Assembly: GCA_021780615.1 (NCBI GenBank)
Contig: JAJXYJ010000019.1
Coordinates: 1-32,858, forward strand
DNA length: 32,858 nucleotides
Direction of reading: 5' to 3'
From: a bacterium
GTDB taxonomy: Bacteria; Patescibacteriota; Minisyncoccia; UBA6257; JAGOQP01
Within the stretch, counting starts at the first letter, position 1. Every line of letters starts with the position of its first letter. The notes under the pieces are model-generated. The model was not told the origin of the DNA. It was given only the letters and a program-made list of their open reading frames with translations, and ran no database searches. Positions 1 through 7,431 of this stretch are shown in pieces. The position numbers were made by a program, and so were the translations under genes.

Positions 1-2970
1 TGCCGTTAAGGTAAGTGTCGTAGACAGCGTTCCCAGATCGCTTGCCGGCGATGCCGAAAGCATACAGGTCAAAAGATTTGGAAGCGGAGTTTGATTAATT
101 ATCACCGTTGCCTGATTAGACACAACCGTGTTTCCTCCGCCGGTGCCCGTGACCGTAAATGGATATGAACCATTGGCGGCATTGGAAGATGCGGACACGG
201 TATACGCAATGCTTGTTTGCGAAGCCGGTATAACCGCGCTTGTTCCAAATGATCCGCTCAAACCAGTTCCCGAAAGATTCGATGAAACATTGACTGCGCC
301 GTTATATCCCCCACTGCGATTCACCGTGACGGTATATGCCGTCGTGCCGGGTACATTCGTTATAGTGTTTTGCGATGGAGTGACGGAAAGTGTGAATGAA
401 GTAGGAGTAGATGGTGTAATAACCACATTCACTGTCGCTGTTTGAGATAACGCTGATCCATTTGCAGCAGTTCCTACGGCAGTGACCACGAATGGATACG
501 TGCCTGGAACCGCGGTACCAAGAATAGAAAATGTCAGTCTTCGCACCGGAACAGGAGCGCCTATGGATGAAAGATTGGTGATAATGCTGTAATTAGACGC
601 AGACGCAGGAGACGAAGCGGGAGAAAATGAAATGCTGTTTGCATTCACACCGATTAAGTTACCCGCGGAAATGATTGATGATGAGCTCGTTGTTACTCCT
701 TGGGGAACAGTAATTGTTGCCGGTACTGGAGTAAGATTGAAAGATGATGCTTGTGTTGCAAGTGTTGTGGCAGTCACTACATTTGAGGTTGCAATTTTAA
801 CCCCAGCAGCATTGTATGCTTCCGCAAAGTAGTAGAACGTGGAGCTTGCAGGAAGACCAGTGTCAGTAAACGAAGATCCCGGCGTTGAAGTAGTGGCAGT
901 TCTCCACAAAGGATAGGAGTTTCCTTTGGGATAGGTGTTGCTCGCATTCCAGGTATTACGATATACGGCATATGTCGTTGCACCGGTAGTCGTAAGCCCA
1001 TCAATTCGTATAGCTGAAGATGATTGCGTAGTGGCTGATATAGTTAGCGTTGGTGCAGGTGGTGCGATAACGATACTTACCGTTGCCGTTTTAGTTACCG
1101 TTGAACCATTACCGCACGTACCAACAGCGGTCGCCGTAAAGGCATAGGTGCTCGGAGAAGCATTTCTGGTGACCGAAAAGTTTAGATTTTTTGATTGCGT
1201 TGTTGGCGATGCGCTACTCACTGCAGTCAGGTACGGATAGATGCTGTAGTTAGATGCATATGATGGAGAAAATGAAAATGCTATCGGATTATTACCCGTA
1301 TCAATACCTACTATATTCGTTGCGGAGATAAGTGACGTTACTATCTCGCTCGTTCCCTGAGGAACCGTCAGTGTCGTGGGGGATGCGCTGAAATTAAACG
1401 AACACGGAGCAGGCGATGCAATAGTCACATTCACATCAGTTGTAGCTGGTATGGACTTATTCGTTACTGTCCCCACACCCGTTGCACTCGGTGTTACTTT
1501 TATCCCCGTATTTGTTCCCGGTGTTGCATTTGATGCCGCCGTCACTTTCAGTATGTGCGTATTAGGATCAACTTTTGCAGATGTTATCATCGCCTGATTT
1601 GTACCACTCACCGCCGCCTGCTGAGCATACACCACATTAGTTACATTCTGTTGCGTGGTGGTAGAAATGAGAGTGGTTACCGATGCACCGGGAGCCACAG
1701 AGAGTGTGGGGGATGCCGCGGTGATGGCAAGAGTTTCGGGTTGTGATGCCTGACAAGTGACCGTCACTGGCACACTCACCGATGATCCTTGATATGAGAA
1801 TGTGATGTTTTCAGATTGATTGCTTCCCGTGCATGAGCTGGTGCTGAATATGTATGTCGGCGGAACGGATGAAGGAGTTGATTGGGTAATTTTTACAGAA
1901 TCTCCGGATCGATAAGCCAATATCCCTGGAGAGTACGGCTGTCCCAAAGTCAGAAGCGTTAAACTCACCTCAGTTCCCGGACACGTGCCACTGCTTGTAG
2001 GTTGTTGCGTACAAAACGTCCAATTGCCTCCCGCCTGAGAAGGAATATTTGAAAGAACATGAGAACTATCCATACTGCCTTGAAGCGTTGCCTGATACGA
2101 AACATTTCCCGCCTGTACTGCGGCGGATACACCCGGCAGCTGCATGGTGTTAAAAAGACCGTAACGAGGATCGGACACAATGACAGAGTTTCCACTGTAT
2201 ACGCCATTGTTATATCCCGAAGGAAAACTTAAAAACAATGCCGCCATGTTGTTGGTTGTTTGTCCCGTCGTCAAATTTCTATAGTAATAATATCCATATG
2301 GATTAACCACAGTGGCATTGCCCAACTGAGTCACTTGAGGAGGTTGCTGTTGGACGCCCTGTGCATGCACGTAGGTTCCCGGTGTCGGTGTCACAGAAAC
2401 ATTAGGATCGCCGACAATATTAGTGCTGCCATTAAGTAAAGCGACAGCAAATGTATTGCCCCCAGAAACAGTCACTGATGCGGGGTTGGTGCTAAGAGTA
2501 GCTATCCGATTGGTTACCCTAATGGTAAAAGAAAGAATCCCCGATACTGATTGACTGACAGTAGGAGGAAGACCATTGGTAAAAGGTCCGGCGTTATATT
2601 CAACATACATGGTGTATGTTCCAAGCTGCATACTTGCCGGTACATTGAGCGTAAAGCTATTGGGATAATTAAAGCTATAATTACTGACGCTCATGCCACT
2701 GGGAGGTGTTGGCTGACTGCTGATCCACGCATAACAACCATTTTGATTACTGTATGTAGTACACTGTATCGATATAGGGGCGAGTTGATATAAGTGGTTA
2801 TTGTCCGGACGGACAAGGCTGACAACAGCTGTGCCACCTTGTGTAACCGTTACATCATTGATGTGCAGGGGGCCGCTTAAGACACCAGTTGCCTGCACAT
2901 GATGTGCCACAACAGCAAAAGAACCGACCGCAAAAATTGCTAAAGCAAAAAGAAAAACTTTTTTAATCAT
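1..2970 (-). CDS. Large secreted/surface protein, C-terminus beyond window; Ig-like repeats and a fibronectin-III-like segment
   Basis: Open minus frame from ATG at 2970 to window edge, spot-checked in frame at several points (e.g. FTATAVGTCGNGSTVTKTAT, SGYNNGVYSGNSVIVSDPRY, TTLTLTA at edge). Signal peptide MIKKVFLFALAIFAVGSFAVVAHHVQA. Not in ORF track because no stop lies in the window. Confidence 0.85.
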   Translation of the reverse strand, partial: MIKKVFLFALAIFAVGSFAVVAHHVQATGVLSGPLHINDVTVTQGGTAVVSLVRPDNNHLYQLAPISIQCTTYSNQNGCYAWISSQPTPPSGMSVSNYSFNYPNSFTLNVPASMQLGTYTMYVEYNAGPFTNGLPPTVSQSVSGILSFTIRVTNRIATLSTNPASVTVSGGNTFAVALLNGSTNIVGDPNVSVTPTPGTYVHAQGVQQQPPQVTQLGNATVVNPYGYYYYRNLTTGQTTNNMAALFLSFPSGYNNGVYSGNSVIVSDPRYGLFNTMQLPGVSAAVQAGNVSYQATLQGSMDSSHVLSNIPSQAGGNWTFCTQQPTSSGTCPGTEVSLTLLTLGQPYSPGILAYRSGDSVKITQSTPSSVPPTYIFSTSSCTGSNQSENITFSYQGSSVSVPVTVTCQASQPETLAITAASPTLSVAPGASVTTLISTTTQQNVTNVVYAQQAAVSGTNQAMITSAKVDPNTHILKVTAASNATPGTNTGIKVTPSATGVGTVTNKSIPATTDVNVTIASPAPCSFNFSASPTTLTVPQGTSEIVTSLISATNIVGIDTGNNPIAFSFSPSYASNYSIYPYLTAVSSASPTTQSKNLNFSVTRNASPSTYAFTATAVGTCGNGSTVTKTATVSIVIAPPAPTLTISATTQSSSAIRIDGLTTTGATTYAVYRNTWNASNTYPKGNSYPLWRTATTSTPGSSFTDTGLPASSTFYYFAEAYNAAGVKIATSNVVTATTLATQASSFNLTPVPATITVPQGVTTSSSSIISAGNLIGVNANSISFSPASSPASASNYSIITNLSSIGAPVPVRRLTFSILGTAVPGTYPFVVTAVGTAANGSALSQTATVNVVITPSTPTSFTLSVTPSQNTITNVPGTTAYTVTVNRSGGYNGAVNVSSNLSGTGLSGSFGTSAVIPASQTSIAYTVSASSNAANGSYPFTVTGTGGGNTVVSNQATVIINQTPLPNLLTCMLSASPASDLGTLSTTLTLTA

Positions 2971-3180
2971 AATACTTAGTTTTATATGCATATAGTATAC
3001 ACCATAGTGTTTTGTGAAGGAAATACAGCTGTGCATAACGGATAATGGGTAATACAATTTCGAATTTCGATTTACGAATTTCGAATGGAAGAGATTAAAA
3101 GATAGTAATTAGGGAGAGAATTTCGAATTTTGAATGAAAGAAGGGGAATTAGTAATTAGTAAGCGGTAATTAGTAAAGTG

Positions 3181-3300
3181 AAGGATTTATCATTGACGAA
3201 GTGCAGATGCTTCGTGGAACCTGCACTGAGCAGAAGCGAATGTGCTCAGCATGACGAAGAAAGAATGTCATCCTGATCCGCCTTGGGCGGAGAAGGATCT
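3181..3300. repeat. Intergenic palindromic repeat module (GATCCGCCTTGGGCGGAGAAGGATC plus CTTCG...GACGAAG)
   Basis: Nested inverted repeats: ATCC..CCGCC ttg GGCGG..GGAT and GCTGAGCACATTCGCTTCTGCTCAGTGC on the minus strand. Confidence 0.5.
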
Positions 3301-3317
3301 AAACTTCGTTACATTAA

Positions 3318-3370
3318 AATAAAAAAAAACAAAAAGGCCCTGGTGTACGGTAGGAACACGCAGGGCACTT
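3318..3370 (-). terminator. Rho-independent terminator of the 3372-4322 gene
   Basis: Minus strand GCCCTG..CAGGGC stem with inner ACAC/GTGT, then CCTTTTTGTTTTTTTTTATTTT. Confidence 0.75.
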
Positions 3371-3371
3371 T

Positions 3372-4322
3372 TCATTTCAAAAGAACCATTTTTTTGACAA
3401 TCCGCTGGGAGCCGGATGTCAAAATATAAAAGTATGTTCCTGACGCAAGGTGAGAAGCGTCAAAGACCACCGTGTGACGGCCTGCAGATTGGTAACCGTC
3501 GACAAGAATGCTTACTTCTTGCCCAAGGGTATTAAAAACGGAGAGTTTAACGTCGCCTGCTTTGGCAACGTCATAGTCAATCCGCGTGGACGGATTGAAG
3601 GGATTGGGGTAGTTCTGGTAGAGATGGAAATTAGCAGGAACAACCGGCATAGGAGGAACGATATCCGCAATGGAATCATCTCCAAAGGTATCCTGATAGA
3701 TCACCTGCCCGTTTTTATAGCATTCGAAATTGTCTACACGGACAACAATCCCGCTATACAAGGAATCCCGAAAGTAGACATCTATGAGAAACCCATACTT
3801 TCCCCATTTTGTTATGGGTCCTGGAGGGTTCGCGAGATATCCCGTCGGGATAGAAAAGTGAACCCATTTTCCATTCAAATATCCGAGAGCAGGAGCAGTT
3901 GACCACCCTGACCCTGAGATGGTGAGATAGGAAAAAGAGGTATCCAAATCCCCATCGACATGGATCAATCTCATATCAACAGAAATGCTGTCGGGAGTGT
4001 TAATGCTGTCCCGCAATGTTTTCAGCCAAATATTCCACAGTTCATAGCGATACGAACCATGATATACGACGGTATCTCCTCCCAAAACAAGAATGCGAGG
4101 ATTTCCATAGAGATGAAAATCCTGAGCCTTGGAGGACTGGAACCCGGAATCAACGACGGATGAGTAAGTTGCCGCCGAATCAATGGCGGGATACCATCCC
4201 CAGATTTTAAATCCGTTCACCGTATCCCACATGGAGGGGTGCGGCGTATTTCCTAAGTTTTGCGCCTGTGCGGCACATAACATAGAAAATAAAATCGCAA
4301 AAAGAATAACAAACTTTTTCAT
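3372..4322 (-). CDS. Secreted protein with C-terminal T9SS type A-like sorting domain
   Basis: Signal peptide MKKFVILFAILFSMLCAAQAQ; C-terminus NYPNPFNPSTRIDYDVAKAGDVKLSVFNTLGQEVSILVDGYQSAGRHTVVFDASHLASGTYFYILTSGSQRIVKKMVLLK matches the family pattern; strong SD GGAGGG before ATG. Confidence 0.85.
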   Translation of the reverse strand: MKKFVILFAILFSMLCAAQAQNLGNTPHPSMWDTVNGFKIWGWYPAIDSAATYSSVVDSGFQSSKAQDFHLYGNPRILVLGGDTVVYHGSYRYELWNIWLKTLRDSINTPDSISVDMRLIHVDGDLDTSFSYLTISGSGWSTAPALGYLNGKWVHFSIPTGYLANPPGPITKWGKYGFLIDVYFRDSLYSGIVVRVDNFECYKNGQVIYQDTFGDDSIADIVPPMPVVPANFHLYQNYPNPFNPSTRIDYDVAKAGDVKLSVFNTLGQEVSILVDGYQSAGRHTVVFDASHLASGTYFYILTSGSQRIVKKMVLLK

Positions 4323-4377
4323 TGTTCCCTCCTTAGGGAATATTTCCGCCTTGAAGCGGAAGGGTTTTAAAATGCTC

Positions 4378-4437
4378 TAAAAAAACTGGAATCAGCACGT
4401 ATCCGCTCATCGGAACATACTTTTTATTCAGTTTTCA
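4378..4437 (-). promoter_or_regulatory. Candidate attenuator in the 5' UTR of the 3372-4322 gene
   Basis: Minus strand AAAACTGAAT...ATTCCAGTTTTTTTAG: stem with one bulge followed by a U run, between predicted promoter and start codon. Confidence 0.4.
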
Positions 4438-4453
4438 AAGGTTAGCTGGTTAT

Positions 4454-4482
4454 ACTATACACCATTTTCACGATTTTTGCAA
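4454..4482 (-). promoter_or_regulatory. Sigma70-type promoter TTGCAA-17-TATAGT
   Basis: -35 at 4477-4482, 17-bp spacer, -10 at 4454-4459, upstream of the 3372-4322 gene. Confidence 0.6.
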
Positions 4483-4486
4483 GTAC

Positions 4487-4496
4487 CTGTGGATAA
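4487..4496 (-). promoter_or_regulatory. TTATCCACAG (DnaA-box-like) motif
   Basis: Perfect TTATCCACA on minus strand, 4 bp upstream of the predicted -35. Confidence 0.6.
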
Positions 4497-4570
4497 GTCA
4501 AAAAGGCACGCAAAAAGCGGCTTTTAAACCGCTTTGATGTATAAAAATAAAAGGTGTATACTTCATTCAT

Positions 4571-4927
4571 ATGAATAAAGATCTATTCATTCACCATCTT
4601 GAAAAACAAGCCCCACATCTTCATAGAAAGATAGGAGAAGGACTGTATGCCGATGCCCTTCAGTTATTGGAAATACAACCATCGCAAGAGAAAACAAGAT
4701 ACCTGAACACAATCGTATTACAAGGCATTGCCATGCTGGAGCGCGGAGAAAAAGAAAGCGCATCAAGTCTATTTCTTCTTTTAAGCGAGCTACCAGACAT
4801 ACCCGACATACAAAAAAACTTTTGTCTTGATGCCATGCTTGTGGCGGAGGATGATTTTGAAGGATCGTTCTCATCAATGCAAGAGCTTACGACATATTTT
4901 AATGAACATATAAAAGCCCGAGAATGA
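4571..4927 (+). CDS. Hypothetical helical protein, 118 aa
   Basis: Complete ORF; TTGATG-17-TATACT promoter about 8 bp from ATG; stop codon sits in the loop of a strong terminator. Confidence 0.75.
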   Translation: MNKDLFIHHLEKQAPHLHRKIGEGLYADALQLLEIQPSQEKTRYLNTIVLQGIAMLERGEKESASSLFLLLSELPDIPDIQKNFCLDAMLVAEDDFEGSFSSMQELTTYFNEHIKARE

Positions 4928-4937
4928 ATCGGGCTTT
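4913..4937. terminator. Convergent/bidirectional hairpin terminator
   Basis: AAAGCCCGA gaatgaa TCGGGCTTT; loop contains the TGA of the 4571-4927 ORF. Confidence 0.75.
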
Positions 4938-4944
4938 AAGATAT

Positions 4945-5148
4945 CTATTTCTGATCCTTTCCCGGAGTAGACCCTCCGCTTTGAACGTTGCCATCCTTAT
5001 CGTAGTTTATCCATGTATGCTGATGATCTTCTTTGCTGCTATCGTTTGTACGAAGACTTTCATATTTTGAAGACCCGTCATCATATTGGGTTGTTTTCTC
5101 CGTCATAGACTCTCCTCCACCAACGTCAAACCAATCTTTCCATCCCAT
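4945..5148 (-). CDS. Small hydrophilic hypothetical protein, 67 aa
   Basis: ORF track gives 5157 (GTG), but a perfect SD GGAGGTGA at about 5157-5161 fits the ATG at 5148 (MGWKDWFDVGGGESMTEK...). Confidence 0.7.
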   Translation of the reverse strand: MGWKDWFDVGGGESMTEKTTQYDDGSSKYESLRTNDSSKEDHQHTWINYDKDGNVQSGGSTPGKDQK

Positions 5149-5202
5149 TCTTCTCACCTCCTCTCAGGAAAATTGTTTTAGATTTTGTGTACTATGATGT
5201 TT

Positions 5203-5244
5203 ATTATGAACCGTTTTTCAAAATGTGCAACCCCCTGTGGATAA
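5203..5244 (-). promoter_or_regulatory. Promoter TTGCAC-16-CATAAT with upstream TTATCCACAG
   Basis: -10 5203-5208, -35 5225-5230, motif 5235-5244; same 4-bp gap as at 4487. Confidence 0.5.
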
Positions 5245-5307
5245 CTCAAAAAGAGGCTTGTGGGAAGCCAAGAATGAGACTTTCTGAACCAAAAATAAAA
5301 GAGTGCA

Positions 5308-5431
5308 TATAAACGAATCGACACACAGCCAGTGAGCAGGAATAGAGACACTTACAAAAAATGCCTATATCAGAAGCTCTCATACAGACACTCACAAAAG
5401 GTCTAAGCGGGTAATAATGCCCGCTTTTTTA
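5308..5431 (+). ncRNA. Candidate short transcript (sRNA or 17-codon ORF MPISEALIQTLTKGLSG)
   Basis: Plus-strand terminator AAGCGGG taataatg CCCGCTTTTTT at about 5405-5431 with no long upstream plus ORF; possible -10 TATAAA near 5309. Confidence 0.3.
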
Positions 5432-5460
5432 TTTCTTAAAAATATACTAAAACCATTCAA

Positions 5461-6699
5461 TCAATCCTCAAACGGGTTTTCTTTCCCAAATGCCGTGACA
5501 AACATATCGTCCTTTGAGAGATACTTATTTTTTATAGCAACAAATTCATCATAGGAGAAAGAATCAATGACGTGAAACATATCTTCGGGCGTTACCATGC
5601 TTCCTGCAAGCTTTTTATATATCCATAACATACCCACCTCATAATAAGGGTCGTTTAACAGCCGTGCAAATACATTTTTAAATTGCTCTTTAAGTTCGTT
5701 AAAAATATTTTTCACATACAGCTCATCACACGAAGAAATGAGTTCCGGCAACAATGCGAGCACCTTCTTTGGTTCGGTGGTTCCGGCAACAATGCGCATC
5801 AGCGTCACATCTTGATACGGGGTAGCACTAGCGCTCACGGCATATATGAGCCCGCCCTTATGGCGTAATTCCTGTTTAAGGAACGGCGCTTTGCCATACG
5901 TTAATATATTTGCAATAAAACTCAACAATAATGCCTCCCTGACGCCTGCGCGGGGATACAAAAAACTAAAAAATAATTTTGTTTGCACGCGAGGTAACGC
6001 CACGAATGTATGGCCATTTTTTTGTTCAGGAACCGGTTGCATTTCCTCTTCATGCAACTCGCTATTCCACCGCATAAAATATTTTTGAGCCAAAGAAATA
6101 GCTTCCGCGTGAGATATATTTCCCACAAGAACGAGAGTACTCCGCTGAGGAATAATATATTTTTTATAATACGCGCGCAGGCGTTCAACGGTTGCGTGAG
6201 CAATACTTTCTTCGTTTCCCATGGGATTATGGGAAAGCGGATGATCACCGAACACGAAAGCATCTGATTCAGCAAGCATACGGCCGTTGTCATCGTCATA
6301 AAAACGATGAAGTTCTTCAAGAATGATTTTCTTTTCGGTTTCAAGCATCTGCGGATCAAGAAGCGGTGCTACCGCCATATCCGACATGATTTCAAAAAGA
6401 TTTTCAAAACGGTTGCGGACAACCTGCACATGCAGGCGCAGGCTTTCAGAGCTTGTGGTTGCGTTGGAATATGCCCCCGCACGATCAATGACATCCCCCA
6501 GTTGTTGCGGCGATGGCAGTTTTTGTGTTGCTTTAACAAGCATATGCTCCAGTATATGCGCGTATCCCCGCTCATCTGACTGCTCATAACGAGAGCCCGC
6601 TTTTATACACAAAGATGCTGTGACAATATCAGCATTTTTGTCCTCAGCTGTAATAATAGACAGCCCATTTGCAAGTTTTGATTCTTGATATAGCTTCAT
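5461..6699 (-). CDS. M16 family (insulinase-like) zinc peptidase
   Basis: HXXEH motif in YAHILEHMLVKAT, downstream ILEELHRF; ORF listed to 6729 but MKLYQESKL at 6699 is the likelier start. Confidence 0.9.
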   Translation of the reverse strand: MKLYQESKLANGLSIITAEDKNADIVTASLCIKAGSRYEQSDERGYAHILEHMLVKATQKLPSPQQLGDVIDRAGAYSNATTSSESLRLHVQVVRNRFENLFEIMSDMAVAPLLDPQMLETEKKIILEELHRFYDDDNGRMLAESDAFVFGDHPLSHNPMGNEESIAHATVERLRAYYKKYIIPQRSTLVLVGNISHAEAISLAQKYFMRWNSELHEEEMQPVPEQKNGHTFVALPRVQTKLFFSFLYPRAGVREALLLSFIANILTYGKAPFLKQELRHKGGLIYAVSASATPYQDVTLMRIVAGTTEPKKVLALLPELISSCDELYVKNIFNELKEQFKNVFARLLNDPYYEVGMLWIYKKLAGSMVTPEDMFHVIDSFSYDEFVAIKNKYLSKDDMFVTAFGKENPFED

Positions 6700-6822
6700 T
6701 ACAGTTACAATTATTATATCTGATACCAACGTGACTTGATTGATTTTTGTCCGGATAAAATCTTAGGAATGAGCCCCCACGATTTTTTCATGATGGCAAG
6801 GTGGTGCATGGGAGATAGATTT

Positions 6823-7268
6823 CCCTCCTCCCCTTAGGATAAGGGGAGGGTGGGAGGGGTTATGTTTTTTTGGTTGCAATATAAAGCATTATACTCTTAC
6901 ACACGCCATCCATATTACTTAAAACATCATTATTCCAAAAACGAAGCACGGAGATGTTGTGCTGCCTCAAAAAAGCAGTGCGCATTATGTCATGAGTATT
7001 ATCTATATGCTGGCTGCCATCAATTTCTATTGCCAATCTCAGCGCGGGACAATAGAAATCAAGAATATAACTGCCAACACTATACTGTCTTAAAAATTTA
7101 AATCCACTCAACTTCTTTCCCCGTATAATATTCCAGATTTTGCGCTCGGCGTCTGTTTGTGAAACCCGCAGGGACCTGCGCCTCAATTTGATCGTTTTGT
7201 CATTATACAAGTAAGGCATAGCCACATATAATAACCCACCCTACCCCTCCCTTATTATAAGGGAGGGA
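6823..7268. mobile_element. Candidate compact mobile element: DUF559 gene between inverted palindromic ends
   Basis: Left CCTCCCCTTAGGATAAGGGGAGGGTGGGAGGGGTTAT and right ATAACCCACCCTACCCCTCCCTTATTATAAGGGAGGG are inverted imperfect copies; the gene fills the space between them. Confidence 0.45.
6860..7219 (-). CDS. DUF559 (Vsr-like) endonuclease domain protein
   Basis: LRRRSLRVSQTDAERKIWNIIRGKKLSGFKFLRQYSVGSYILDFYCPALRLAIEIDGSQH; ATG at 7219 or GTG at 7225. Confidence 0.85.
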   Translation of the reverse strand: MPYLYNDKTIKLRRRSLRVSQTDAERKIWNIIRGKKLSGFKFLRQYSVGSYILDFYCPALRLAIEIDGSQHIDNTHDIMRTAFLRQHNISVLRFWNNDVLSNMDGVCKSIMLYIATKKT

Positions 7269-7382
7269 ACATATACACCTCCATTAAAGATAATGTTTAT
7301 ATTCTCGCTTATTGTATGAGGGAAAAAATAATTATTTATTTCAGAGATTCGCCCCGTGGCACTTTTTATATTTTTTACCTGA

Positions 7383-7413
7383 CCCATCCTCCTTCGCTTA
7401 AGCTTTGGAGGAT
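7383..7413 (-). terminator. Hairpin downstream of secA (possible terminator or intergenic repeat)
   Basis: CATCCTCC...GGAGGATG inverted repeat with inner GCTTAAGC. Confidence 0.4.
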
Positions 7414-7431
7414 GCCGCCCTTAACCTATCT

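Noticed and set aside
128-2793. Series of short plus and minus ORFs (128-445, 632-832, 777-1004, 935-1147, 1376-1597, 1965-2207, 2551-2793)
   Set aside because: Shadow ORFs of the continuous minus-strand 990-codon frame.
3450-3902. Plus-strand 150-aa ORF
   Set aside because: Antisense to the signal-peptide/sorting-domain gene, which has promoter, SD and terminator.
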